NCBI GenBank assembly: GCA_020854975.1
Contig: JAHKLQ010000154.1
Coordinates: 1-21,456 of the forward strand
Source of the DNA: Methanobacterium sp.
Lineage (GTDB): Archaea > Methanobacteriota > Methanobacteria > Methanobacteriales > Methanobacteriaceae
Direction of reading: 5' to 3'
DNA length: 21,456 nucleotides
The stretch's first letter is position 1; each line of letters opens with the position of its first letter. The translations under genes were made by a program, and so were the position numbers. The notes beneath the pieces are model-generated. The model did no database searches. It saw only the letters and a program-made list of their open reading frames with translations, and was not told the origin of the DNA. Below, piece by piece: positions 8,195-16,687 of the stretch.

Positions 8195-9104
8195 GATGGA
8201 CTAAACTGATAAAAACCATTAATACCCATTCTCCATCTACCATTATTTCTAGTTGTAGACGGATTTTGTTATGGTAAAAGTAGAGAATGTATAGGTAGCC
8301 ATAGATTACACAGAATATTAAGGGGAGTAAATAGGCTTGGAAAAACCCGTAAACACTTGAAAAAAGGATCACAACTATCAGGGTGGAATTCAGTATCAGA
8401 AGTAACTTTATGGTTCTTGAAGGTCCCATAACCACAGGTATAGTATTTGCCCCGATTTTTTCATCCCCTTCCACATCCATCAGATCAAAAAGGACGGTGT
8501 TAATCATGCTTTTAATAAAAAAGAAATAGAACACCAATCCTACAATCATGAAATTTTGGTTTGAATATATGATCGGGAGAAAAGTACTACCCACAGTCCA
8601 ACTTAAAGCAACAATTATGCTTTTCACAGCGAATATATCCTTTAATCTAGGTATTCGGCGATGGATCCTTATACTGTAAATAATACCGGCCAGTAAAGGG
8701 AATATAAGTACCAAGAGCACCTTCCATCCACATATTAATCCTATCAACACTGCAAAGATGTAACAAGCACAGGACGTGTATTTAAATAGTTTTTCATGTT
8801 TTAGTATGAGGTCAGATCTTTCGGGGGTATTTAACTGGTCTTCTTCAGTGTCTGTTATTTTGTTTAGAGCATAAACTGAGTAGATCACAAGAAAAGTTGC
8901 CACTAAGAGTGGATAAGAAAGGGGAGATCCGTATAATAAAAAAGAAAAAAAGGTTTTTAAAGTGCCACTAAGGGCTATGAATAGGGAACTGGATGTTAAA
9001 ATTATTAACAACCGTTTGAATAAGTTATAGTTCGAGTTTCTCAGCCTGGTTCTTATAATATTCAAATAGCTGGTTACCCCAGGTAACAGCGTCATTATCA
9101 TCAC
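8178..9104 (-). CDS. UbiA-family membrane prenyltransferase
   Basis: Integral membrane enzyme of the UbiA superfamily, which transfers polyprenyl groups from polyprenyl diphosphates to an acceptor. The 308 aa contain about eight to nine hydrophobic segments. The first Asp-rich motif is N81-x3-D85-x3-D89 and the second is D207-x2-D210-x3-D214, the metal-diphosphate sites of the family; K155 and K161 lie in the loop region between them. The acceptor is unknown; this may be a paralogue of archaeal lipid or quinone-type enzymes. Its start overlaps the upstream FilR1-type gene by ~80 nt. GTG 9104, ATG 9101 and ATG 9095 are possible starts, and TTG 9011 would remove the overlap but would begin inside the first hydrophobic helix. 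Translational coupling to the regulator is likely. The last residues fall in a DNA repeat. Confidence 0.85.
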   Translation of the reverse strand: MMIMTLLPGVTSYLNIIRTRLRNSNYNLFKRLLIILTSSSLFIALSGTLKTFFSFLLYGSPLSYPLLVATFLVIYSVYALNKITDTEEDQLNTPERSDLILKHEKLFKYTSCACYIFAVLIGLICGWKVLLVLIFPLLAGIIYSIRIHRRIPRLKDIFAVKSIIVALSWTVGSTFLPIIYSNQNFMIVGLVFYFFFIKSMINTVLFDLMDVEGDEKIGANTIPVVMGPSRTIKLLLILNSTLIVVILFSSVYGFFQAYLLPLIFCVIYGYLYILYFYHNKIRLQLEIMVDGEWVLMVFISLVHLKTYP

Positions 9105-9867
9105 TTATAAGATCTCGGGTATGATCATAATTTCCATCTTCATGGAATAATCCTAGGGACAGATATTTATCAGTGACTGTGAAAGCAGTTTTCGCATCAT
9201 TGATAACCCAAAATTTGACCTTTTCTTGTGACATGAATTCACTAAGATATTCTAAACTCTTAGAATCAATCCCTGAAAGGGTTTCACTTAGTATAGATTT
9301 AGTTAATATGAGTTCGACGGTTATATCGTTTTCAACTATGTTCCTGTATAACTCAATGTAACTGAAACGGAAAATAGGGGAAACACCTTTAACATACTTT
9401 GAGTTTTGTATAACTTCCTCATAGATTTCATGGGGTTTGTAAAGTTCTTCAGATTCTGCTTCAATCAGGTTAGCTTTATATAGACTCCCAACTTTTTTAA
9501 GTAGTGCAGGAGGAATGTCACTCAAATCATGGTTCAACCATAATTTTTGAAATTTTCTGACCACAGAAACTGTTTTTATATTTTCTATAAGGTTCAGGGT
9601 AAGTATATCTCCAAGAGGTGATAAAGCATATTTTTCCCCCTCCTTTGTGGTAATATTTCTTTTTTCAAGGTTGCTCAGGTTATTGGATATAGTGGAACTG
9701 CTTATACCGGTATATTTTTTCAGTTCGCTCATGGTCTGAATGCCTTCATTTAAGCAGATTAAAATTTGCACACGGACTGAAGAATTGGAAGTGTATCTTA
9801 GGAGATCTTTGGTTTCATTATAAATATCGAGATATTCAAGAGTAATATTAATTGCCCCCACTATCAT
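9025..9867 (-). CDS. FilR1-type winged-helix transcriptional regulator
   Basis: Archaeal regulator of 280 aa. Residues ~28-90 form a winged helix-turn-helix of ArsR/MarR style, with the recognition helix in the region I-S-S-S-T-I-S-N-N-L. The C-terminal half (~130-275) resembles the FilR1 middle domain (formerly DUF1724), common in methanogens. The family name comes from a Methanothrix regulator linked to filament formation; that function need not apply here. It overlaps the downstream UbiA-like gene, so it probably controls that gene and itself. A perfect inverted repeat (9893-9917) lies 26 nt upstream of the start codon. The ATG at 9867 has no clear ribosome-binding site. A TATA-like sequence sits almost on the start codon, so the exact 5' end is uncertain. 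Confidence 0.85.
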   Translation of the reverse strand: MIVGAINITLEYLDIYNETKDLLRYTSNSSVRVQILICLNEGIQTMSELKKYTGISSSTISNNLSNLEKRNITTKEGEKYALSPLGDILTLNLIENIKTVSVVRKFQKLWLNHDLSDIPPALLKKVGSLYKANLIEAESEELYKPHEIYEEVIQNSKYVKGVSPIFRFSYIELYRNIVENDITVELILTKSILSETLSGIDSKSLEYLSEFMSQEKVKFWVINDAKTAFTVTDKYLSLGLFHEDGNYDHTRDLISDDNDAVTWGNQLFEYYKNQAEKLEL

Positions 9868-10129
9868 TATAAATGGCTACTGGAAATAGCCTCATAAAAC
9901 ATATGTCATGTTTTATGTTTTTTACTTTGTGCTCACATTATATAATTTGCATTTATTATAATTCTTCTTATTAGTATATAACATTACTAGACTTTAATGT
10001 TACATTTTCATATAGAATTAACTACGTATTGAATATTGTTATTTTTAAAATGAGATTATTTTTAAGATAAGATTATCAAAATTTAATCGTATCTCTTCGA
10101 TTTATCAGTTTTCGATCTATCATACTTCT
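9868..10129. other. Gap between the FilR1-type gene and endonuclease III
   Basis: AT-rich. It carries the likely promoter of the regulator with the 25-bp inverted repeat at 9893-9917, a 5-bp dyad GGCTA/TAGCC at 9875-9891, a degenerate doublet of AGATTAT-like sequence around 10050-10075, and at the right end the repeats that run into the nth gene. No reading frame of interest. Confidence 0.5.
9893..9917. promoter_or_regulatory. Perfect 10-bp inverted repeat, candidate operator
   Basis: CATAAAACAT at 9893-9902 and its exact complement ATGTTTTATG at 9908-9917, separated by 5 nt. The centres of the half-sites are 15 nt apart. It sits 26-50 nt upstream of the FilR1-type start codon, where an autoregulator would bind near the promoter. 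It is not followed by a T-run in the direction of transcription, so a terminator is unlikely. The operator role is inferred. Confidence 0.6.
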
Positions 10130-10140
10130 TCAATCTACCA
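10097..10140. repeat. Three degenerate 11-nt repeats at the nth stop codon
   Basis: TCGATTTATCA (10097-10107), TCGATCTATCA (10112-10122) and TCAATCTACCA (10130-10140). The third is inside the end of the endonuclease III gene and includes its stop codon. Confidence 0.5.
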
Positions 10141-10837
10141 GAGTCTGATAAAAATCGCATAATTCCTGCAGGGGACATTCTTCATGCCGGGGAGATTGTG
10201 GACGGCAAATAGTCTGCCCAAATTGTACCATTAAATCATTAAGTTCAATCCAATATTCCTTTGGAACCAGTTTTTCGAGTTTTTCCTCAGTTTCTTCAGG
10301 GGTTTTGGTGTTCACCAGACCCAGTCTGTTACTGATACGGTGGACATGTACATCCACCGGGATGGCAGGAGTGCCAAAACCGTAAACCAGGACACAGTTA
10401 GCAGTCTTGCGTCCCACTCCGGGAAGTTTCAGAAGGCCCTTTATATCCTGTGGAACTTCCCCTTTGAATTCTTTTAACAATATCTGAGAAACCTCTACAA
10501 TACGTTTAGCCTTAACATGATAAAAACCAGCAGGACGAATTAAAGGCTCCAAAAGAACAGGATCCGCCTCTGCAATATCCTTCATAGTATGATATTTAGA
10601 AAAAAGCTGTGCTGAGGCCTGATCAGTGTTATCATCCCTAGTCCTCTGGGATAATATGGTTCTAATAAGCACCCGGTAAGGGTCACCATCTTCAAAAACC
10701 CTCAAATCATATAACTGGTGCAGACGTTCAACAATAACATCTATATTTTTCTTTGCATTAGTGTGGTGTGGTGATGGCTTATGTGGATTATCTGCACAAT
10801 CAACCTCGTCTTCTCCAGGGGGTGTGATGGTTAACAC
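10130..10837 (-). CDS. nth: Endonuclease III-family DNA glycosylase
   Basis: Base-excision repair enzyme that removes oxidised pyrimidines and nicks abasic sites. The 235 aa contain the helix-hairpin-helix L138-P-G-V-G-R-K144-T-A with catalytic lysine K144, and catalytic aspartate D162 in the V-D-V-H segment. The C-terminal iron-sulfur loop has the normal spacing x6-x2-x5 but reads C211-x6-H218-x2-C221-x5-C227: histidine replaces the second cysteine. The codon is CAT, two base changes from cysteine, so a simple read error is unlikely. Residues 1-30 are a poorly structured extension. The GTG start (10837) overlaps the GTPase stop by 7 nt, pointing to translational coupling; a later start is possible because the site before the GTG is weak. 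Confidence 0.93.
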   Translation of the reverse strand: MLTITPPGEDEVDCADNPHKPSPHHTNAKKNIDVIVERLHQLYDLRVFEDGDPYRVLIRTILSQRTRDDNTDQASAQLFSKYHTMKDIAEADPVLLEPLIRPAGFYHVKAKRIVEVSQILLKEFKGEVPQDIKGLLKLPGVGRKTANCVLVYGFGTPAIPVDVHVHRISNRLGLVNTKTPEETEEKLEKLVPKEYWIELNDLMVQFGQTICRPQSPRHEECPLQELCDFYQTLVD

Positions 10838-11298
10838 CCCGATTTAACAATTTTCAAGAGAAGTTCCACACCCTCCATTATTCCCTGACCTTCATGGGCT
10901 ATGGTGGGAATTACAGGGGCATCAAAAACCATCTGCAGTTCATCAGAGTTCAAGTCCTGTTTATTGGAAAAAATAACATAAGGAACTTGATATTGATTTA
11001 ATCGTTCTATGATCTCCTGGTCTGTGTTGGTTATACCATTAGTGTTATCCACCACCAGTATGGCTCCATCTAAACCCTCAGAAAGAATTCTGCGCATGAA
11101 CCGGAAGCGTTCCTGACCAGGGGTTCCGAAAAAATGCACCTTTTCCCCACTGATCACGGTATTTCCATAGTCAAGGGCGGTTGTGGTCCCATTATATTCA
11201 ACTTTTGCCCTGTTATTGCAGATTTGTTCTAAAGTAGTGGTTTTTCCCGAATTATAGGCGCCCAAAACCACGATTTTAGTTTCCTTATTCTGTTTCAT
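10831..11298 (-). CDS. Small Ras/Arf-like GTPase (COG2229-type)
   Basis: P-loop GTPase of 155 aa, one domain. The P-loop is G13-A-Y-N-S-G-K19-T20-T. A threonine-rich switch I lies at T38-T40. The G3 motif is F-G58-T-P-G-Q-E-R-F, with threonine where the usual D-x-x-G aspartate lies, a form known in the COG2229/SRPRB-like prokaryotic GTPases. G4 is N112-K-Q-D115. Such proteins often work with roadblock partners or in polarity and signalling; no partner is visible next door. It is followed with a 7-nt overlap by endonuclease III; the functional link is unclear. Start ATG 11298 with an AGGGGTTAAA stretch upstream. A TATA-like CTTATAAC lies at about 11318-11325, close to the start. Confidence 0.85.
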   Translation of the reverse strand: MKQNKETKIVVLGAYNSGKTTTLEQICNNRAKVEYNGTTTALDYGNTVISGEKVHFFGTPGQERFRFMRRILSEGLDGAILVVDNTNGITNTDQEIIERLNQYQVPYVIFSNKQDLNSDELQMVFDAPVIPTIAHEGQGIMEGVELLLKIVKSGC

Positions 11299-11658
11299 TT
11301 TAACCCCTGCAGACCTGTTATAAGTTTTCCATAGCTAAACCCAAATTCTCCCTAACTAACTATTCTCTGAAAATTTCTAAAAGATATCTCAGATGCCATC
11401 TTTATCATTCTTTTTAGATTTACCTTCTCCAAAGATGGTATGAATAGTCTATTCCATAATTATGGTATTAACCATGGTCTTTATATAAGTATTTCCTTGT
11501 CAGGGTATTGTCCATCATCTAATATTAGATATATTCTGCAGAGATACTATTCTTAAGGATATCATCTATTATGTGATATTTCTAATGGGTATCATCTATC
11601 AATGCGTATTGCCCTTCAAGTCTTTACTCTATATTTTGTCCACATGGATATTGAGGTT
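11299..11658. other. 360-nt gap between aroA and the GTPase gene
   Basis: Contains the GTPase promoter at the left and, toward the aroA end, imperfect repeats based on TATCATCTAT (see 11557-11600) and a related CCATCATCTAATATTAGAT-like stretch at about 11512-11530. There is no T-tract in the minus direction right after aroA, so aroA termination is not obvious. No credible ORF. Confidence 0.45.
11557..11600. repeat. Direct repeat of TATCATCTAT, 30-nt period
   Basis: TATCATCTAT at 11560-11569 and again at 11590-11599, each preceded by GG plus one purine. A third, weaker version with CATCATCTA lies about 45 nt to the left. It is in the gap downstream of aroA and upstream of the GTPase gene. Confidence 0.5.
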
Positions 11659-12978
11659 CTATACTATTTCCACTGGACATCCCAATCCTTCCATAACCTG
11701 GGGGAAGTTAGGGAAGGATACTTGATAGGCTGATGCATTTTGTATGTGCACTCCTCCGGTGACCAACCCTACCAGAGTAAGGGCCATAACCAGACGATGG
11801 TCTCCATGGCTTTCCACCACACCTCCATGTGCACCCCCCTGGATAATGAGACCGTCCTTCTCTTCGGTGACTTTAACTCCCAGTTTACCCAGTTCAAGGG
11901 CCATAGTATGCACCCGGTCAGTTTCCTTAAAACGAGCATGCTCCACTCCCATGATATGGGATGTGCCTCTGGAAATAGCTGCCAGGGCAGCTACCGTGGG
12001 CAAAAGGTCGGGTGAATTTTCCAGGTTCACATCAATAGCCTGAAGCCCTCCTGTAATTAATTCTCCATGGGATGTGGGCTTATTTTCATTCTCAGTATTG
12101 GTTCCTTGAATTATAAGTTGATCTTGTTTGGTCTTTATTTCGGCACCCATTTTCTTAACTATATCTAGTATTACCTTATCTCCCTGCATTGAATCAGGGA
12201 AGAGGTTCTTTACAGTAACATTCCCATTTAAAATGGCAGCAGCTCCAATAAGGTAGGATGCAGAAGAGTAATCTCCTTCTATGGTGTAATCTTGACCTTG
12301 GTAGTTCTGATTTTCCATGTGGAACTGGTTTTCCTGTTCTTGCTGGGTGTGCACTCCAAACTTTTCCATGATATCCAGAGTCATCTCCACGTAGGGTCTG
12401 CTCTTAAATTCACCCACCACCTTCAAATCCACGGGATTCTGGGCATAGGGTGCGGAAAGTAAAATGGAAGAGATGTACTGTGAACTCACATCACCCTTAA
12501 TATCGGTTTTTCCTCCATTAAAGCCGTTTTTAATAACAATAGGTGGGAGTCCATTGTTGCGGGTGGAGTAAACTTTAACTCCCAGTTTTTGGAGGGCATC
12601 CAACAGGTTCTGCATAGGCCGTGTCCTTAGCGAATCATCACCAGTAAGTACAGTGCATCCAGGGGCTAGACTGACCATGGTAGTGAGAAAACGTAGGGTT
12701 GTACCACTATTTTTAAGATCAAGGACATTTTCGGGTGTTTTAAGATTTCCGGCGGTGCCCTGAACTATGCAATGATCACTTTCAACCTGGATGTGGCACC
12801 CCAGGGACTGACAGGCTTCTAAGGTTGCCATGGTGTCAGCAGAATAGAGAGGATCCTGCAAGTAAGATTTACCATCTGCCAGGCAGGCTAATAAGAATGC
12901 CCGGTGGGTGTAACTTTTAGAAGGGGGAGCTTTCACCACTCCCTTTATTTGCCCGGCCTTTTCTACCTTAAGTTCCAC
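11659..12978 (-). CDS. aroA: 3-phosphoshikimate 1-carboxyvinyltransferase (EPSP synthase)
   Basis: Sixth step of the shikimate pathway: shikimate-3-phosphate plus phosphoenolpyruvate gives EPSP and phosphate, toward aromatic amino acids. The 439 aa are close to the family norm (~430). Seen motifs: K21-S22 and R26 in the first substrate loop, N90-S-G-T-T-L-R96, the D-D-S-L-R-T-R-P stretch (114-121), S-S-Q in the central domain, S-P-D-L-L-P-T with the catalytic aspartate, F-K-E-T-D-R, and H-G-D-H-R near the C terminus. A slightly longer, polar stretch occurs around residues 210-235 and again near 285-300. Start is GTG at 12978 with GGGTGAT 4 nt upstream. It lies 45 nt after valS and is probably in the same transcript. 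Confidence 0.96.
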   Translation of the reverse strand: MELKVEKAGQIKGVVKAPPSKSYTHRAFLLACLADGKSYLQDPLYSADTMATLEACQSLGCHIQVESDHCIVQGTAGNLKTPENVLDLKNSGTTLRFLTTMVSLAPGCTVLTGDDSLRTRPMQNLLDALQKLGVKVYSTRNNGLPPIVIKNGFNGGKTDIKGDVSSQYISSILLSAPYAQNPVDLKVVGEFKSRPYVEMTLDIMEKFGVHTQQEQENQFHMENQNYQGQDYTIEGDYSSASYLIGAAAILNGNVTVKNLFPDSMQGDKVILDIVKKMGAEIKTKQDQLIIQGTNTENENKPTSHGELITGGLQAIDVNLENSPDLLPTVAALAAISRGTSHIMGVEHARFKETDRVHTMALELGKLGVKVTEEKDGLIIQGGAHGGVVESHGDHRLVMALTLVGLVTGGVHIQNASAYQVSFPNFPQVMEGLGCPVEIV

Positions 12979-13023
12979 TTAAATCACCCTTTTTTTACAA
13001 CAGAGATGGTATGAATTGAATTA

Positions 13024-15723
13024 TTAAATCACCAGTTCTACTACCAGATCCAGATCTTCCATAAGGAGCAATTCCACTTTCTCACCACTACGACCTACCA
13101 GTTCTTTAGTGGTGGAAACATGATCCATGGTCACTTTTGATCCTTCAATATCAAGGTAACCCTTTTCCTCCAGGGTTCCTGCTATTTCTTGTGGGTCATG
13201 GGATTGCAGGTATTTCACGATGACTGGGGCCTGGCCTTTAAATTGTGGTCCTATTTTATCCATGCGGGGAGCAACTTCAGTTACTATTTCTCGAACATCA
13301 GGTTTACCTTCCTGGATCATCAACTGTTCAATACGCATGGTGCCTTCAATATCCTCATGAAGAAGTTTAAGTTCATGATATAAATCTTCTGAACTGGCAT
13401 AGATGGTGGCTGCTTTCAGGGGAGTGTTAAGCGGCATTTTATGACTTGCCTTAAAACGTCTCAGTTGGCTGATAACTTCCACTCCCACTCTACCTGCTTC
13501 CTCAGCAGATTCATCCAAGAGATCCGCATGGACTTCTGGCCAGTGTTCCATGTGGATACTTTTACCCTCTTTAAGTTCAGCTTCCCTACCTTTATCTGCA
13601 TATCCATTGAGGTAATAATGGATTTCCTCGGTAAAGTAGGGAGTGAATGGTGCCAGTAATTTCAGGCTAGTGGATATAACTGTGTTCAGAGTGTAAAGGG
13701 CAGTCTGTTTCGAGTCTCCCTCATCATCAGTGTATAAACGGTATTTAACTGCTTCAATGTAGTCATCACAGAAATCATGCCAGATGAATGATTGAATACG
13801 GTTACGGGCATGGGCAAAATTGTATTCATCCATTGCCTGAGTAACCTCACCTACTAACTGGTTTAAAGAAGATAAAATCCATTTATCGAGTGGTTTTAAA
13901 GTTTTTATAATCTTATCTTCATTATTGGTTTTATGGTAATTTTCCAGGTGCATGTTAACGAATCGGAAGGCATTCCAGAACTTCCTGAGGAATTTGTAAC
14001 CGTGCTGAACATCTTTCCATGCGAAAGGAACATCAGAGCCGGGTACACTGTTGGCAGCCCATAACCTGAGGGCATCGGCACCATACTCCACCACCACTTC
14101 TTCGGGTTTTATAACGTTCCCCCGGGATTTACTCATTTTATGACCATCTTCCCCGAATACCATTCCATTTACCACCACACTTTCAAATGGTGTATCTCCG
14201 GTAAGGGCCATGCTACGTAAGATGGTGTAAAATGCCCAGGTACGAATGATATCATGTCCCTGTTGTCGGATGGTGGATGGGAAAAGATCCCGGTATTCTG
14301 GAGACGGCCAGCCAGCAATAACTAGGGGTGTTATGGAACTATCCATCCAGGTGTCCAGAACATCAACTTCCGCCTGAAAATCAGTTCCTCCACATTTACA
14401 GGCTTTTTTAGGTTTAGTTTGAGTTGGATCTATGGGCAATTCATCTTCTGAAGGTAACATTACTTCTCCACAGTCTTTACAGTACCATACTGGTATGGGT
14501 GTGGCGAATAGTCTCTGTCTGCTGATGCACCAATCCCAGTCCATACTACCAGTCCAGTTTAAAAGACGGGTTTTCATATGCTCTGGTATCCATTCCATGC
14601 TTTCAGCTGCCTCTTCAATCTGGGTGTTCAGTTGTTTAACAGCCACAAACCACTGCTTTTTAACCAGTATCTCAATAGGTGTTTTGCATCTCCAGCACTG
14701 CCCCACGTTCTGGTCAACTTTTTCCTTTCGCTTTAGGAATCCTTCTTTTTCCAGGTCTTCCACTATAGATTCTTTACATTCAGCCAGGGTTAGTCCACTG
14801 TATTTTCCACAGACGTCCTGCATTATTCCCTGTTCATCAATGGCTTCTATAATGTCCAGGTGGTAACGGTTAACCCAGGTAACATCAGTTTTATCCCCGA
14901 AGGTACAGATCATAACTGCTCCAGTACCGAACTCAGGATCTACTTCCTGGTCGGTGATGATTTCCACTTCTCGGTTGAAAAGTGGCACTCTAACTTTCTT
15001 TCCTGTAAGGTGCTGGTAGCGTTCATCTTCTGGATGCACCACCACTGCTACACATGCAGCTAACAATTCCGGCCGGGTGGTGGCAATAGGCACACCAGAT
15101 TCATCATTCGCAGCAGGAAATTCAAGGTAGTTAAGGTAAGTTTCATTTTCCTGGTACTCAACTTCAGCGAAAGCAATGGCAGTTTCACATCGAGGACACC
15201 AATTCACAGGATGCACCGCCCGATAAATAAGACCATCATGATACATCTTCAGGAAACTCTTCTGAGTTTTTGCCTTATACTCAGGGGTCATAGTCACATA
15301 TTCACGACTCCAATCCTGAGAGTAGCCCATACGTTGCATCTGGGTCTTCATACCCATGATATTCTCACCAGTAAGTTCAATACACATATCCCGGAATTCC
15401 TCTCGAGGCACATCATTCTTCTTGATGCCATGGATCTCCTCCACCTTAACCTCAGTAGGTAGACCATGACAGTCCCACCCTTGAGGGAATAACACTGAAT
15501 ATCCCTGCATACGCTTCCAACGGGCTAACAGGTCCATGTAGAGCCAGTTTAAAACATGGCCAATATGGATAGAACCAGTGGGGTATGGTGGTGGGGTGTC
15601 GATTATGTAACGGGGACGGTTTTCATCTGCATTGAACTGATATAAGTTTGTTCTTTGCCAGGCTTCCTGCCATTTAATTTCTGTTTCGTGATCGTAGTCC
15701 TTGGGAACCTCAACTTCCTTCAT
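13024..15723 (-). CDS. valS: Valyl-tRNA synthetase
   Basis: Class I aminoacyl-tRNA synthetase charging tRNA-Val. The 899 aa show the HIGH motif H53-I-G-H56, the K529-M-S-K-S533 motif in the second half of the Rossmann fold, a CP1 editing domain (A-T-T-R-P-E and D-P-E-F-G-T-G-A segments), cysteine pairs typical of archaeal ValRS (C-P-R-C, C-W-R-C, C-K-D-C, C-K-C) and an anticodon-binding C-terminal part. It lacks the long bacterial C-terminal coiled coil, though the tail after residue ~780 is helical. An open frame continues upstream to 15792, but ATG 15723 with AGAGGAG ~8 nt before it marks the start, and the added 23 residues are hydrophobic and AT-driven. Followed by aroA after 45 nt. Confidence 0.97.
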   Translation of the reverse strand: MKEVEVPKDYDHETEIKWQEAWQRTNLYQFNADENRPRYIIDTPPPYPTGSIHIGHVLNWLYMDLLARWKRMQGYSVLFPQGWDCHGLPTEVKVEEIHGIKKNDVPREEFRDMCIELTGENIMGMKTQMQRMGYSQDWSREYVTMTPEYKAKTQKSFLKMYHDGLIYRAVHPVNWCPRCETAIAFAEVEYQENETYLNYLEFPAANDESGVPIATTRPELLAACVAVVVHPEDERYQHLTGKKVRVPLFNREVEIITDQEVDPEFGTGAVMICTFGDKTDVTWVNRYHLDIIEAIDEQGIMQDVCGKYSGLTLAECKESIVEDLEKEGFLKRKEKVDQNVGQCWRCKTPIEILVKKQWFVAVKQLNTQIEEAAESMEWIPEHMKTRLLNWTGSMDWDWCISRQRLFATPIPVWYCKDCGEVMLPSEDELPIDPTQTKPKKACKCGGTDFQAEVDVLDTWMDSSITPLVIAGWPSPEYRDLFPSTIRQQGHDIIRTWAFYTILRSMALTGDTPFESVVVNGMVFGEDGHKMSKSRGNVIKPEEVVVEYGADALRLWAANSVPGSDVPFAWKDVQHGYKFLRKFWNAFRFVNMHLENYHKTNNEDKIIKTLKPLDKWILSSLNQLVGEVTQAMDEYNFAHARNRIQSFIWHDFCDDYIEAVKYRLYTDDEGDSKQTALYTLNTVISTSLKLLAPFTPYFTEEIHYYLNGYADKGREAELKEGKSIHMEHWPEVHADLLDESAEEAGRVGVEVISQLRRFKASHKMPLNTPLKAATIYASSEDLYHELKLLHEDIEGTMRIEQLMIQEGKPDVREIVTEVAPRMDKIGPQFKGQAPVIVKYLQSHDPQEIAGTLEEKGYLDIEGSKVTMDHVSTTKELVGRSGEKVELLLMEDLDLVVELVI

Positions 15724-15792
15724 CTTAGGTCTCCTCTTAATGTTAATCATTAGTAACTCTAGAATCAGCCAAATAGCCATAATATAATACAA

Positions 15793-16112
15793 ATTAATAT
15801 ATATGCTTTTAGTTAAGTATTTCTATAGTTTACTATACAAATGGATATTTTAGATATGGATATTAATTTAATTTATAGCCATTTATGGTATAAAATTACG
15901 GTGATAACAATTGAATTACATCCCATAAAATTGTATTCTAAAAAAAAATTTGTATCCAAATTATATTAGGTTAAATAGATAAAAGTTATATGCAAAATTA
16001 ACATATCAACACGGGAATTAAAAATTCTAAATCCCCCCAAAATTATCCTATTTTAGGTGTTTTATCTTATCTAGGTTATTCTAGGAGGGGAACACATAAT
16101 GGTGATAGAACA
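15793..16112. other. Divergent promoter region, valS / small membrane protein
   Basis: 320 nt of very AT-rich DNA with promoters going both ways. On the minus strand a TATA-like CATATATATT (about 15796-15805) would start valS transcription near 15775. On the plus strand TTATATGC around 15986-15993 may serve the membrane-protein gene. It also holds a doublet ATGGATATT (15841-15849 and 15856-15864) and a small GAATT/AATTC dyad at 16015-16027. No gene seen. Confidence 0.5.
15796..15805 (-). promoter_or_regulatory. TATA-like element for valS-aroA
   Basis: CATATATATT on the minus strand, ~75 nt upstream of the valS ATG, giving an expected leader near 50 nt. The surrounding DNA is AT-rich, so other placements are possible. 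Confidence 0.35.
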
Positions 16113-16469
16113 ATGGAAATGTTGTGGTTTTACATTGCAGTTATCCTGGCTATAAGTGATGAAGCACACACACAGATATTCTGGAAACTGTTCTTTGATT
16201 TTTATGTTGTTCTGGCAGGGTTAATCCAGAAAATGTTGGGTTCCTACATTGCATTATGGATAGTTCATGAACTTTTGGAAGCCATCTTTCACTTCATATT
16301 GTTATCCATTTTATGCCTATCCATAGAAATAGGGTTTTTAGCTGCAATGATCCATCTGGTCATTGATTTTTACCATGAAGCCGCTGGATTAGAAATGAAC
16401 TGGCTTCAACATCGTGCATTGCACTTCACAATTGAATCATTGTTCTTTATTATGATACTGGGGATATAA
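16113..16469 (+). CDS. Small multi-spanning membrane protein, unknown function
   Basis: Family not recognised. The 118 aa are strongly hydrophobic, with three to four predicted membrane helices (about 2-15, 26-48, 52-88 and 104-118). Unusually, histidines and acidic residues lie in or beside the helices: H19, V-H-E and F-H-F in the middle segment, I-H-x5-Y-H-E, and Q-H-R-A-L-H near the C terminus. That pattern could bind metal or haem, or be involved in ion movement, but nothing in the sequence proves it. The start at 16113 has GGTGAT at 16101-16106. A stronger GGAGGGG at 16084-16090 would instead serve an overlapping 18-codon frame from 16099. It lies between divergent valS and pheT, probably as its own transcript. 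Confidence 0.7.
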   Translation: MEMLWFYIAVILAISDEAHTQIFWKLFFDFYVVLAGLIQKMLGSYIALWIVHELLEAIFHFILLSILCLSIEIGFLAAMIHLVIDFYHEAAGLEMNWLQHRALHFTIESLFFIMILGI

Positions 16470-16528
16470 ACAGATTAATTTACAGATAATCTGTACTCTC
16501 CCCCCAATAATTACTCTCCATGGTACTT

Positions 16529-16556
16529 TGTGAGATGTAAGTCCTGTGAGATGTAA
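16529..16556. repeat. 12-bp direct repeat after the membrane-protein gene
   Basis: TGTGAGATGTAA at 16529-16540 and 16545-16556, a 16-nt period, ~60 nt after the stop codon. Degenerate TAATGAG/TAATGAGAT sequences continue to about 16585. Confidence 0.55.
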
Positions 16557-16610
16557 ATTATAATGAGTTATAAGTTAATGAGATTTAAGGTTCAATAGTA
16601 TCTAAGTAAA

Positions 16611-16685
16611 AAAATGAGGAAAATAAATCCACAAAAATAGGTTTACACGATTATAATAAAAATGTAATTAAAAATGAGGAAAATT
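16611..16685. repeat. Duplicated AAAATGAGGAAAAT box in the pheT leader
   Basis: AAAATGAGGAAAAT occurs at 16611-16624 and AAAATGAGGAAAATT at 16671-16685, exactly 60 nt apart. The second copy supplies the pheT ribosome-binding site (GAGGA, 16676-16680). The first copy is a decoy-like site in the leader. A TATA-like GATTATAATAA lies between them at about 16650-16660. Confidence 0.55.
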
Positions 16686-16687
16686 AT

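Noticed and set aside
9865..9876. TATA box of the FilR1-type gene at the start codon
   Set aside because: On the minus strand a TTTATAAT sequence touches the ATG at 9867; used as TATA it would start transcription inside the gene with no in-frame ATG nearby, so it was not called.
11740..12043. Plus-strand open frames inside aroA (91-99 codons)
   Set aside because: Shadow frames opposite a clear EPSP synthase; composition follows the real gene's complement and no ribosome-binding site or family is seen.
14432..14866. 144-codon plus-strand frame inside valS
   Set aside because: Antisense to the conserved ValRS core and lacking any recognisable domain.
15724..15792. 23-residue extension of ValRS
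   Set aside because: The added residues are low-complexity and AT-driven, and AGAGGAG sits just before the internal ATG 15723.
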